DNA of 5,808 nt from Planctomycetota bacterium (GCA_021803885.1 JAJZKY010000338.1:1-5808), one strand, 5' to 3'. Shown: positions 1-5,808, counted from the stretch's first letter. The notes: generated from the sequence alone by a model not told the origin. Made by a program: numbers and translations.

Positions 1-4
1 CTTT

Positions 5-10
5 CCTCCT
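5..10 (-). promoter_or_regulatory. Perfect Shine-Dalgarno sequence for a gene starting beyond the left edge
   Basis: Read on the minus strand, positions 10 to 5 are AGGAGG, followed by AAAG at the window boundary. Four bases of spacer are already present, so a start codon is expected within about the next five bases outside the window. The flanking minus-strand sequence is purine-rich with two further GGAGG-like runs. The inference is a gene divergent from the alcohol dehydrogenase. No coding sequence of it is visible, so its product is unknown. Confidence 0.5.
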
Positions 11-51
11 CGCTTCGCGCCCACAACCTCCTGGCCCTCCGTCAACCCTAA

Positions 52-80
52 TTTGTAGGCGTGACAGAGCACTAGATCAA
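52..80 (-). promoter_or_regulatory. Possible sigma70-type promoter for the divergent gene off the left edge
   Basis: On the minus strand a TTGATC box (75-80, four of six consensus bases) is separated by exactly 17 bases from TACAAA (52-57, four of six). This would start transcription near position 45, some 35 bases before the AGGAGG at 5-10. Spacing and placement are good but both boxes are imperfect. A 5-bp inverted repeat GATCA-AAACA-TGATC (75-89) overlaps the -35 box and could be a small operator. Confidence 0.3.
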
Positions 81-138
81 AACATGATCGCATCCATACA
101 GACTCCATCAGTGTGAAGATTTTGGATTGTAAGCTGTC

Positions 139-144
139 TATAAT
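139..144 (+). promoter_or_regulatory. Candidate -10 box for the alcohol dehydrogenase gene
   Basis: A perfect TATAAT lies 28 bases before the first in-frame ATG (173) and 55 before the preferred ATG (200). No good -35 box sits 16 to 18 bases upstream: the bases there read AAGATT. The TTGGAT at 122-127 is too close. A start of transcription near 151 would fit either translation start. The call rests on one hexamer and its position only. Confidence 0.35.
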
Positions 145-199
145 GATTGTTGTTTAATCCGGAGCGGTCCGGATGTATGTCCCAATGTGGAGTTTTAAT

Positions 200-1213
200 A
201 TGGCGACGATGCGCGCGGTTCAAGTTTCCAGAGCCAAGGGAGCCTTCGAGTTGGTGCAGCGGCCTGTACCGGAACCCGGAATGCGGGATATCAGGCTTAA
301 AATTGAAGCGTGCGGCGTATGCCACAGCGATATGTTTATCAAAGAAGGATTGTTTCCGGGTATCCGTTATCCACGTATTCCGGGCCATGAAATTATTGGT
401 ACGATTGATGCTGTTGGAGCGTCGGTCAAAACATTTCGTCTGGGACAGCGAGTTGGTGTGGGTTGGCATGGCGGGCATTGTTTTGTCTGCGATGCGTGCC
501 GCCGGGGAGATTTTATTCATTGTAATAAGGAACAGATTGCCGGTATAAGTTATGACGGCGGTTATGCGGAATATTGTGTTGTTCCGCAGGAGGCTGCCGC
601 TCTGGTCCCTGAAAATCTGGATCCCGGCAATTCCGCTCCCTTAATGTGTGCGGGCGTGACCACTTTCAACGCCCTGCGCAACAGCGGCGCGCGATCCGGT
701 GATGTAGTGGCCATACAGGGCCTGGGCGGCCTGGGCCATCTGGGAGTGCAGTTTGCGCGGGCGATGGGATTTCATACGGTGGCTATTTCTGGTTCCAGTG
801 CCAAGCGTGAATTGGCGGCCAAACTTGGAGCGCATGAATATGTTGATACTTCCAAAGAGTCGCCGGCTCAGGCCTTGCAAAAATGGGGCGGCGCGCACGT
901 TATTTTGGCCACAGCTCCGGACAGCAAATCCATGCAACCTCTGATTGCGGCTTTGGGAACTGGCGGACGACTGGTAGTAGTGGGAGTAGGCACGGACACA
1001 CTGCCTATTTTACCGCTGCAACTGATTGGCGCAACTAAATCAATTTCCGGCTGGCCATCGGGAACCGCGATGGATTCACAGGATACAATGAATTTTGCGG
1101 CCTTGACGGGTATTCAAGTGATGGTGGAAAAATTCCCACTGGAGAGGGCCGCGGAGGCGTATGACCAGATGATGGCCAACAAAGTGCGATTCCGGGCGGT
1201 GCTGGTGATGTAA
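200..1213 (+). CDS. Zinc-dependent alcohol dehydrogenase (MDR family, AdhP-like)
   Basis: This is a cytosolic medium-chain dehydrogenase expected to oxidise an alcohol or reduce an aldehyde with NAD(P). From ATG 200 it has 337 residues, normal for bacterial AdhP-type enzymes. The N-terminal GroES-like domain has the catalytic zinc ligands Cys41 (in GVCHSD), His63 (in GHE) and Cys150. The structural zinc site is Cys94, Cys97, Cys100 and Cys108. The Rossmann domain carries GLGGLG at 174-179 and ends near 280. All ligands are intact, so it looks functional. The true substrate cannot be read from the sequence. Start choice: ATG 200 gives MATMRAVQVS, matching family N-termini, with GGAG at 189-192. 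An in-frame ATG at 173 also has GGAG (161-164) and would add nine residues. The gene stands alone on the plus strand, convergent with the minus-strand genes to its right. Confidence 0.93.
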   Translation: MATMRAVQVSRAKGAFELVQRPVPEPGMRDIRLKIEACGVCHSDMFIKEGLFPGIRYPRIPGHEIIGTIDAVGASVKTFRLGQRVGVGWHGGHCFVCDACRRGDFIHCNKEQIAGISYDGGYAEYCVVPQEAAALVPENLDPGNSAPLMCAGVTTFNALRNSGARSGDVVAIQGLGGLGHLGVQFARAMGFHTVAISGSSAKRELAAKLGAHEYVDTSKESPAQALQKWGGAHVILATAPDSKSMQPLIAALGTGGRLVVVGVGTDTLPILPLQLIGATKSISGWPSGTAMDSQDTMNFAALTGIQVMVEKFPLERAAEAYDQMMANKVRFRAVLVM

Positions 1214-1247
1214 AAACAGTCCACCGGCTTGCTACGGTGGATTTAAT
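1212..1247. terminator. Probable bidirectional intrinsic terminator between convergent genes
   Basis: A perfect 7-bp stem, TCCACCG (1220-1226) with CGGTGGA (1235-1241), encloses an 8-base loop. Downstream on the plus strand is TTTAATAG, a weak U tract serving the dehydrogenase. On the minus strand the stem is followed by CTGTTTTTA, a better U tract, serving the exported-protein gene. The minus-strand U tract corresponds to the A run at 1212-1216, which overlaps the dehydrogenase stop codon. For the minus-strand gene the hairpin lies about 85 bases past its stop. Confidence 0.6.
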
Positions 1248-1325
1248 AGCAGTCGAATCGCCACCTTCGTGAACGGTTACACTTTGGTTTTGCAGTTTTT
1301 ATCCGTCCCGTCCTGAGCCTTTACT

Positions 1326-3158
1326 TTATTGCGGATTTCCACCCTGATCGCCCTGCATGGCCTGCATTTCCATCATCATTACCAGTGGCAGTAAGGCATG
1401 AATCCGCATGGAAAGTTGCTCCAGATTATCCATAGGCATGCGCCATTGGCCGGTTAGGGTATTGTTCATGACTGCTACGCTGATGGACATCGGTGTGGTG
1501 GCTGGCATCTGCAGCATGGGGCTGTTCATCTTGGCCATAGCTTTGACGCGCTGCGTCAAGGCGGCAATCACGGGGGACCAATCTTGATACATAACCATTG
1601 ATGAATTATTGAGGATATGTTTCTCCGCCGCAACGATCTGCGGGTTGGATTCCAGTTGATCCGATCCCGTCGCGGATGCGTGAACTGTATCCGCGATGAG
1701 TTTATGGCTGCAGTTTCCGCCAACAATCAGTTGCTGATCATTGTTGCCGATAAAATATGTTTGGCTGGCAACACCCATCAGAGCCTGTTGCATTTTCATG
1801 GCCGCACGTATCGCATGGGCTTCCTCATTACCTGTGGCAGGCGGTATCATGGATTGTTTAATAACCGTAAAGGGTACGGCCGCAATTGTAACTGCATGTG
1901 GTTCCACCGTGGTGCGGTAGCGCAAAGCCGTTCCCATGTTAAATTGAAACTTGGTAAGCCAACGGGTTTCACTTATCAGCAAGTGCCGCATCAATGCGGC
2001 CATGACTGCGGGGTGCTGCGATGACATCAACCCTACGGATGACATGATAGGCCCGGTTGTATGGGACGATACATTCACCAGTGTATTACCAAGCGAGCCT
2101 GATTTCAGCAATGCGGCAATTTGTTGCAGTACTTTGGAAAACTGATGGCTTTCGGCCTCTCCGGGCGTGGAGTCTTTAGCCGCTCCAATCGCCCATTGTT
2201 CCAGAAGTGTGGCGGCCAGATGGCCATTAATATTGCAGGCGGCAGCTTCCGCAAAATGCGTGGAATTGGGTAGACCTCGCAAAGGTTTGACCGGCAGTGG
2301 CCGCAGGCAATCCAGCACTTGCGCCATGTGTGAATTCGCTTTTTCATCTGAAACCATGGAGATGCTGATGGCCGCCCGTGAAATACGCAGTGCCAGCAGG
2401 GCGGAATGAGTGTCTTTTACCAGACGAAGACCAATTTGTTTGGCGATGGTTTTCAATTCTGATCCGCGGCCGCTTTCGCCCGTGGCACCGGTCGCGGCCA
2501 TGTTGCCATGACCGGATTTGGCCAGAGCCAGTTCGATCGGCTTACGAATGGCTGGAACATTCAGCAGGACACAGACATCCGAGCTTGCCGCCAGCGGCTG
2601 CTCAGATGCGGTCAGCATTGGTGTTAAAGCGGCGTTGACGGATTTGAACTGCAATAAGGCACTACGATTGTGTGATACCATAATACAGTGGTGGCCGGCC
2701 ATGGCATAAATATCCCGGCCATTTGCGGATTGTCCATGAGCCAGACCATCGGCACCGGTGGAAAAATTCATATTGGTGATAGCCGCCTTAGGATGCTGCG
2801 TGGGCAAAATCATGACGGAATACGAGGTGCGGCCGTTAATTCCAGTGGCAATTTCGGCAATGGCGGCGGTACCGTGCGCGTCAAGTCCACGCGGCAGATT
2901 CATTTTTTTTTCAATGCTTCGCAACGAGGGCGGTAAGACGGGAATTTTCAGTTTTTGCGCCAGACGTGCGATCTTTTTATCCAAGGCCCCCATATCATGA
3001 ATAATCACTACAGCCTGAGCGTCGGCGGGAATGCGGGCAAGCAAGCGCGCATCCGCGGTCGCATTATGGGCGGAGGAATCCGCGGCCAGAACATGACCAC
3101 TGGTCAGTAACATGCACGCCAAAGCGGCGGCAATAAGAGAATGCTTATATAGATGCAT
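1326..3158 (-). CDS. Exported protein of unknown function, 610 residues
   Basis: I do not recognise the family with certainty. Residues 1-25 are a classical signal peptide: a Lys/His-containing start, a hydrophobic core at 8-18, and cleavage probably after VLA (25). The mature protein is therefore expected outside the cytoplasmic membrane. No lipobox, internal membrane segment or catalytic motif is evident. The mature part opens with RIPADAQAVVIIHD (42-55), a type of opening seen in large uncharacterised secreted proteins, including DUF3352-like ones. This is a resemblance, not an assignment. Segments near 151-170 and 468-488 have a similar pattern (Tyr, then V-x-x-N-x-S and Leu/Ile), hinting at two related lobes. 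The C-terminus is methionine-rich (MMMEMQAM at 594-601) and ends in a short Gly/Gln/Asn tail. ATG 3158 was chosen over the in-frame TTG at 3164 because AGGAG lies nine bases before it. It is last of four same-strand genes, 212 bases after trpF. Confidence 0.85.
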   Translation of the reverse strand: MHLYKHSLIAAALACMLLTSGHVLAADSSAHNATADARLLARIPADAQAVVIIHDMGALDKKIARLAQKLKIPVLPPSLRSIEKKMNLPRGLDAHGTAAIAEIATGINGRTSYSVMILPTQHPKAAITNMNFSTGADGLAHGQSANGRDIYAMAGHHCIMVSHNRSALLQFKSVNAALTPMLTASEQPLAASSDVCVLLNVPAIRKPIELALAKSGHGNMAATGATGESGRGSELKTIAKQIGLRLVKDTHSALLALRISRAAISISMVSDEKANSHMAQVLDCLRPLPVKPLRGLPNSTHFAEAAACNINGHLAATLLEQWAIGAAKDSTPGEAESHQFSKVLQQIAALLKSGSLGNTLVNVSSHTTGPIMSSVGLMSSQHPAVMAALMRHLLISETRWLTKFQFNMGTALRYRTTVEPHAVTIAAVPFTVIKQSMIPPATGNEEAHAIRAAMKMQQALMGVASQTYFIGNNDQQLIVGGNCSHKLIADTVHASATGSDQLESNPQIVAAEKHILNNSSMVMYQDWSPVIAALTQRVKAMAKMNSPMLQMPATTPMSISVAVMNNTLTGQWRMPMDNLEQLSMRIHALLPLVMMMEMQAMQGDQGGNPQ

Positions 3159-3167
3159 ATTCAATGT

Positions 3168-3172
3168 CTCCT
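3168..3172 (-). promoter_or_regulatory. Ribosome binding site that decides the exported protein's start
   Basis: AGGAG on the minus strand lies nine bases before ATG 3158 but only three before the in-frame TTG 3164. This makes ATG 3158 the likely start. It is the strongest Shine-Dalgarno sequence in front of any of the four minus-strand genes. Confidence 0.7.
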
Positions 3173-3330
3173 GAAATTAAGGGAACTCAAAAAAAATATA
3201 TCGCAATAGCGCGCTGGCGAAACCTTTGACCATATTGCCACACACATAAGCAATGTAACGCCCGATTCTACAGCGCGGTAATCGCCTCATCCCGGCATTA
3301 CCCACGTCCCATCGCTGGTAACAAACAATC

Positions 3331-3360
3331 ATTTTATCTGCGCTACGCCATTTTCGCCAA
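3331..3360 (-). promoter_or_regulatory. Possible promoter for the exported-protein gene
   Basis: On the minus strand TTGGCG (3355-3360) and TAAAAT (3331-3336, five of six consensus bases) are 18 bases apart. They lie immediately after the trpF stop codon at 3371. Transcription would start near 3324, leaving a leader of about 165 bases before ATG 3158. A second, weaker pair, TTACAT and TATGGT with 18-base spacing, lies further downstream in the same gap. No clear terminator follows trpF, so read-through from upstream is also possible. Confidence 0.35.
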
Positions 3361-3370
3361 TCGCCGGTGT

Positions 3371-4084
3371 TTATGAAATTCTTTCCCGGTTAGTATTGGT
3401 ATTCCCATTCTTATCGGCGGCACGAACCGCGCCAATAAAGGCGCTTATCTTCACAGGATCTTTTATTCCCGGTTGTCTTGGGTACTCTACACCACTGGAC
3501 ACATCCACCGCCCAGGGACGCAGAGCGCTTAATACTTCCGCAATATTGGCTGGCGTTAAACCACCGGCCAATATGACTGGCGGAAGTCCACGTAATTCAC
3601 CGGTGTTTCTGGTTTGAGCCAATAAGGCCATATCCATTCGTGTGCCGGTTCCGCCATGGCCCCGCGTTGAAAATGCATCCAGCAGGACCGCTGCGGCGGT
3701 AAATGGGTTGGCTTTCAATACCGTCGACAGCGTCTGCCAATCATTACGTCGCGCGATATGAAATACCGGCCAATACTTAATCTGTGGTACTGATAACAGC
3801 CTTGTATTCACTAAATTGCCATAAAGCTGAAATATTCGCACGCCAAACGCCTGTGCCAATTCGTCGGCTACGGCGTATCCTTCCGGCGTGCTTAAATCCA
3901 CCAGCGCCACAGAGTGCTCAGGCGCACCCGGAAGGGCGGCAAGAATTTGGCCGGCTTGTTGGACCGTAATTTTCCGCGGGCCGGCATACAGATTCAGGCC
4001 GATAAAATCCGCCCCGGCCTCCAACGCCGCCACCGCGTCTTGAATCCGTGTAATACCGCAGATTTTTATTTTCAACTTTGTCAT
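3371..4084 (-). CDS. trpF: Phosphoribosylanthranilate isomerase
   Basis: TrpF is a single-domain (beta/alpha)8 barrel. It converts N-(5'-phosphoribosyl)anthranilate to CdRP, the third step of tryptophan synthesis from chorismate, in the cytoplasm. From ATG 4084 there are 237 residues, against a usual 200-220. The excess is mostly a hydrophilic C-terminal tail (AADKNGNTNTNRERIS). Visible motifs are KICGITR with the catalytic-base Cys9, the acid Asp136 in LLDA followed by GHGGTGTR, the phosphate-binding LAGGLTPANI (172-181), and DVSSGVE (194-200) with PGIKDP. The family's QLHG is QLYG here (86-89), a His-to-Tyr change. The Cys/Asp pair is intact, so activity is likely. Starts at ATG 4105 and at TTG 4153 are also open. 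ATG 4084 puts KICG at the usual distance from the N-terminus. No other trp gene is in the window; its neighbours are pgpA upstream and the exported protein downstream. Confidence 0.93.
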   Translation of the reverse strand: MTKLKIKICGITRIQDAVAALEAGADFIGLNLYAGPRKITVQQAGQILAALPGAPEHSVALVDLSTPEGYAVADELAQAFGVRIFQLYGNLVNTRLLSVPQIKYWPVFHIARRNDWQTLSTVLKANPFTAAAVLLDAFSTRGHGGTGTRMDMALLAQTRNTGELRGLPPVILAGGLTPANIAEVLSALRPWAVDVSSGVEYPRQPGIKDPVKISAFIGAVRAADKNGNTNTNRERIS

Positions 4085-4109
4085 ATCTGTGCCACCATCT
4101 GTCATATAG

Positions 4110-4128
4110 CCACCGGCTTTTCCGGTGG
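4110..4128 (-). promoter_or_regulatory. Hairpin in the trpF leader, next to the candidate start codons
   Basis: A perfect 7-bp stem, CCACCGG with CCGGTGG, encloses a 5-base loop. On the minus strand its 3' arm ends four bases before ATG 4105 and contains GGTGG. A second GGTGG precedes ATG 4084 by seven bases. There is no U tract after the hairpin, so it is not a terminator. It could shape translation initiation of trpF. If translation began at TTG 4153, it would simply be coding sequence. Confidence 0.4.
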
Positions 4129-4241
4129 TGGAGTATTCAATAGGTAAGGCCAATCGGGAATTTAGTACGGTCCTATTTCTTACAGCATCGGGAGAAATAT
4201 CTCCGGTTAAAAAGATTCTCCGCCACAGTCTTCAGCATGAC

Positions 4242-4817
4242 TTAATAGTGCGGAATCCGCAAGGCCACCTGCAATAATACATTGACCTGTATTCCCGCTG
4301 CGATGTCATCAAGCAGAATGCCCCACCCGGCGGGCAGGTGTTCCAACTGCCGACATGGTGGAACTTTGAGCGTATCAAAAAGACGAAAAAGAATGTACAC
4401 GGCGGCGCTGGCCAGCCAGGCGTGCCAAAGGTTACTTAGTGCGATTCTCGGCAGGGGCAAAAATAGACACGCGATCCAATAACCACAATACTCATCAAGA
4501 ACCACGGGGCCGGGGTCTTCACGGCCAAAATACCTTATGGCCCATGGCGAGAGTTGCACGGTTAAAATGCCCGCGATCATGGCTCCAAACAGGCACACCA
4601 TAGAGCGCCAGGGATCCGCCACTCTGGCCCATAATAGTATCCAGAAAACTATCGCCGGCCCCAGAGTTCCCCAACTGCCCGGCGCAGGTTTTAGTAAACC
4701 CAGCCCGCCGCCGGTGATCACCCATTTGCGCCAGGAGGATCGTTTGGGACCGGAACTCATCGCATTATGGGCCGCCGTTGCCTCCGCTGGTACATTTTGT
4801 TTTTCCTGCATGGACAT
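4242..4817 (-). CDS. pgpA: Phosphatidylglycerophosphatase A
   Basis: PgpA is an integral inner-membrane enzyme. It removes the terminal phosphate from phosphatidylglycerol phosphate to give phosphatidylglycerol, the step after PgsA. The 191-residue product has all the family blocks: GGGLGLLKPAPGSWGTLGP (36-54), DPGPVVLDEYCGYW (101-114, with Asp108-Glu109), FRLFDTLKVPP (144-154), and LPAGWGILLDDIAAG (161-175) with the paired aspartates 170-171. Hydrophobic segments lie at about 54-66, 72-88, 112-122 and 131-146. The first 28 or so residues are a hydrophilic extension before the conserved core, so a later start at ATG 4760 (Met20) is possible. ATG 4817 has AAGGA 13 bases upstream, a rather long spacing. 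The gene follows pgsA by 50 bases on the same strand, which suggests one transcript. Confidence 0.93.
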   Translation of the reverse strand: MSMQEKQNVPAEATAAHNAMSSGPKRSSWRKWVITGGGLGLLKPAPGSWGTLGPAIVFWILLWARVADPWRSMVCLFGAMIAGILTVQLSPWAIRYFGREDPGPVVLDEYCGYWIACLFLPLPRIALSNLWHAWLASAAVYILFRLFDTLKVPPCRQLEHLPAGWGILLDDIAAGIQVNVLLQVALRIPHY

Positions 4818-4867
4818 ATTATAAAGTTTATCCTTTTATGAAGTCCGCGGAGAATTTATCATATTTA

Positions 4868-5503
4868 TCAGGTATCGATAATACGCCAGGCTTTGGAGAT
4901 GTATGGCCATGCGGAAATTACTGTTGCCAGCAGCATGCTCCAGATGGCGAAGTTCCGTGCCCAGCGGAATATCGTCAGCACCAGCTGATTATGAATTTCA
5001 TACGCCAGCGCCAGATATACCAGTACCCCGATCACGGCAGCGCATTGCACTATCATTTTTACTTTGCCGGTCCACAGGGCGCGAAAATCCAGGCCTTGGG
5101 ATTCCGCCAATCCACGAATACCGGTGACCAGAAATTCCCGGGCTATCAGAACAACCGGCATCCATGGAGCCACGCCGGTAAGCTCATAAACTTGGGCAAC
5201 GGGCATAAGGGCCAGATGCGGTAGCAGGAGTTGAGGTGTGGCAAAAAATATAAAGGCGCCGCAGATAAGAATTTTATCGGCAAAAGGATCCACAACACGG
5301 CCAAAGGCGCTTTCGACTTTCCAGGAGCGGGCCAGATAGCCATCAAGTACGTCACTGGCTACCGCAAGCAAAAAAATAAGCAGTGCAACCCACATGCACA
5401 AGGGGATATTGTGCTGATGGCTGGCTGCATTAATGGTGATAAAAAATAGCGTGGTCAGCACCAGTCGACTTAATGTTATCAAATTGGGAATTTGCCGGTA
5501 CAT
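4868..5503 (-). CDS. pgsA: CDP-diacylglycerol--glycerol-3-phosphate 3-phosphatidyltransferase
   Basis: PgsA is a membrane enzyme of the CDP-alcohol phosphatidyltransferase family. It joins glycerol-3-phosphate to CDP-diacylglycerol, giving phosphatidylglycerol phosphate and CMP. The full signature D-x2-D-G-x2-A-R-x8-G-x3-D-x3-D is present with no deviation (Asp51, Asp54, Gly55, Ala58, Arg59, Gly68, Asp72, Asp76). REF (122-124) and GKVKMIVQ (146-153) are typical of PgsA rather than of other family members. About six hydrophobic segments are visible: 14-26, 35-50, 77-97, 114-121, 150-169 and 185-201. From ATG 5503 the protein has 211 residues and opens MYRQIPNLITLSRLVL, like family members. An in-frame ATG at 5551 would add 16 residues but has no ribosome binding site, while AGGCG lies nine bases before 5503. 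The product feeds directly into PgpA. Confidence 0.92.
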   Translation of the reverse strand: MYRQIPNLITLSRLVLTTLFFITINAASHQHNIPLCMWVALLIFLLAVASDVLDGYLARSWKVESAFGRVVDPFADKILICGAFIFFATPQLLLPHLALMPVAQVYELTGVAPWMPVVLIAREFLVTGIRGLAESQGLDFRALWTGKVKMIVQCAAVIGVLVYLALAYEIHNQLVLTIFRWARNFAIWSMLLATVISAWPYISKAWRIIDT

Positions 5504-5618
5504 ATCATTACACGCCTGAATAAAACCGCTTACGCGTTTTCTTAAAGTCATTGTACGCCAAGACGCTTCAAATCACAGCCAAGTGGAGTGTGGCAACTGT
5601 TACGCGGGAACGTGTCAA

Positions 5619-5634
5619 CTGGAGGCTTCTCCAG
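5619..5634. repeat. Small perfect inverted repeat between the intron and pgsA
   Basis: CTGGAG and CTCCAG flank a GCTT spacer, a perfect 6-bp stem. Read on the minus strand it is followed directly by TTGACA (5613-5618), a perfect -35 hexamer, but I see no -10 box at a suitable distance. There is no U tract on either side, so it is not an intrinsic terminator. It lies in the 3' exon of the intron, in the otherwise featureless 5552-5684 gap. A role in pgsA regulation is possible but unsupported. Confidence 0.35.
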
Positions 5635-5684
5635 CCGGCGTGGTAATTTTTCCGGACTACATGCCGTGCGGGGACTCGTCACAA

Positions 5685-5763
5685 ATAGAGGTAGGAAAGT
5701 CCGCTTTTATTGCGGACTGGCCCTCCCTCCGAACCGGACGTGCGGATTTACCGCATCCGGCTC
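5685..5763 (-). ncRNA. Group II intron domains V and VI
   Basis: Domain V (5731-5763) is 33 bases. Its lower helix is GAGCCGGA paired with TCCGGTTC and contains the catalytic AGC triad. Then come a U, an upper stem GCGG/CCGC with loop UAAAU, and the ACG containing the conserved bulge. Domain VI (5685-5730) has a 7-bp stem AGTCCGC/GCGGACT with loop AATAAAA, and a lower helix of GAGG and AGG pairing with CCT-A-CCTC. The unpaired A (complement of T5692) is the eighth base from the 3' end, the expected place for a branch point. Fold and junction were worked out by eye. Confidence 0.82.
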
Positions 5764-5808
5764 TCCGGTTAATGGGCCCCCTTCAGGGACTGACACACGA
5801 GTTGATGG
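5685..5808 (-). mobile_element. Group II intron, 3' end only, cut by the window edge
   Basis: On the minus strand this stretch has the hallmarks of the 3' end of a bacterial group II intron: a catalytic domain V, a domain VI with a bulged adenosine, and an AT terminus (…CTCTAT) followed by exon TTGTGACGAG. Upstream of domain V are 45 bases, probably the end of domain IV. In one frame these read HQLVCQSLKGAH followed by TAA at 5769-5771. This could be the tail of the intron's reverse transcriptase, though the stretch is too short to prove it. The intron shares its strand with pgsA and ends about 180 bases before that gene's start. Domains I-III and the 5' splice site are outside, so subclass is open; a compact domain V would suit class C. 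It may be an intact mobile intron or a remnant. Confidence 0.8.

Noticed and set aside
77..520. Minus-strand open frame of 147 codons across the start of the dehydrogenase gene
   Set aside because: It lies opposite a well-supported gene, has no recognisable motif, and its composition looks like a reverse-strand shadow.
1617..2024. Plus-strand open frame of 135 codons inside the exported-protein gene
   Set aside because: It is antisense to a gene with a signal peptide and strong ribosome binding site. Its own translation resembles no protein family.
4191..4204. Inverted repeat GGAGA-AATA-TCTCC after pgpA, considered as a terminator
   Set aside because: Only 5 bp, with no U tract following on the minus strand. 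The nearby T run (CTTTTT) comes before it rather than after.
4778..5224. Plus-strand open frame of 148 codons opposite pgsA and the pgpA start
   Set aside because: It overlaps two confidently assigned genes on the other strand, has a low-plausibility protein composition and no ribosome binding site that stands out.
5613..5618. TTGACA on the minus strand upstream of pgsA, considered as a promoter
   Set aside because: The -35 hexamer is perfect, but no -10-like hexamer occurs 16 to 18 bases downstream.
5594..5621. Direct repeat of CAACTG at 5594-5599 and 5616-5621
   Set aside because: Six bases twice within 30 is expected by chance often enough and has no further symmetry.
1..5808. CRISPR array, tRNA, rRNA or toxin-antitoxin pair
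   Set aside because: No regularly spaced repeats, no cloverleaf with a recognisable T-arm, no rRNA-like stretch and no paired small genes were seen on either strand.

Overview
The window carries five protein-coding genes of bacterial type, at roughly 50% GC, plus the 3' end of a group II intron at the right edge. I could not fix the taxon. The long secreted protein of unknown family and the overall style recall Planctomycetota (perhaps Phycisphaerae), but this is an impression and not shown by any marker.

Left part (1-1213): a promoter-like intergenic stretch, then a plus-strand zinc-dependent, MDR-family alcohol dehydrogenase. A perfect AGGAGG reads outward on the minus strand at the extreme left edge, so a divergent gene probably starts just outside the window. 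The dehydrogenase ends on a hairpin with A/T tracts on both sides. This hairpin probably serves as a shared terminator for the convergent transcripts.

Middle and right part (1326-5503), all on the minus strand and read right to left: pgsA (phosphatidylglycerophosphate synthase), pgpA (phosphatidylglycerophosphatase A), trpF (phosphoribosylanthranilate isomerase), then a 610-residue exported protein of unknown function. PgsA and PgpA catalyse consecutive steps: CDP-diacylglycerol plus glycerol-3-phosphate gives phosphatidylglycerol phosphate, which gives phosphatidylglycerol. Their adjacency is functionally coherent. trpF belongs to tryptophan synthesis and has no other trp gene beside it here. 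The exported protein has its own strong ribosome binding site and a possible own promoter, so it may be only loosely tied to the upstream genes.

Right edge (5685-5808): domains V and VI of a group II intron on the minus strand, ending about 180 bases upstream of pgsA. The rest of the intron, including any reverse transcriptase, lies outside the window. This is the most notable element here. I found no convincing undescribed multi-gene system, CRISPR array, tRNA or rRNA gene.
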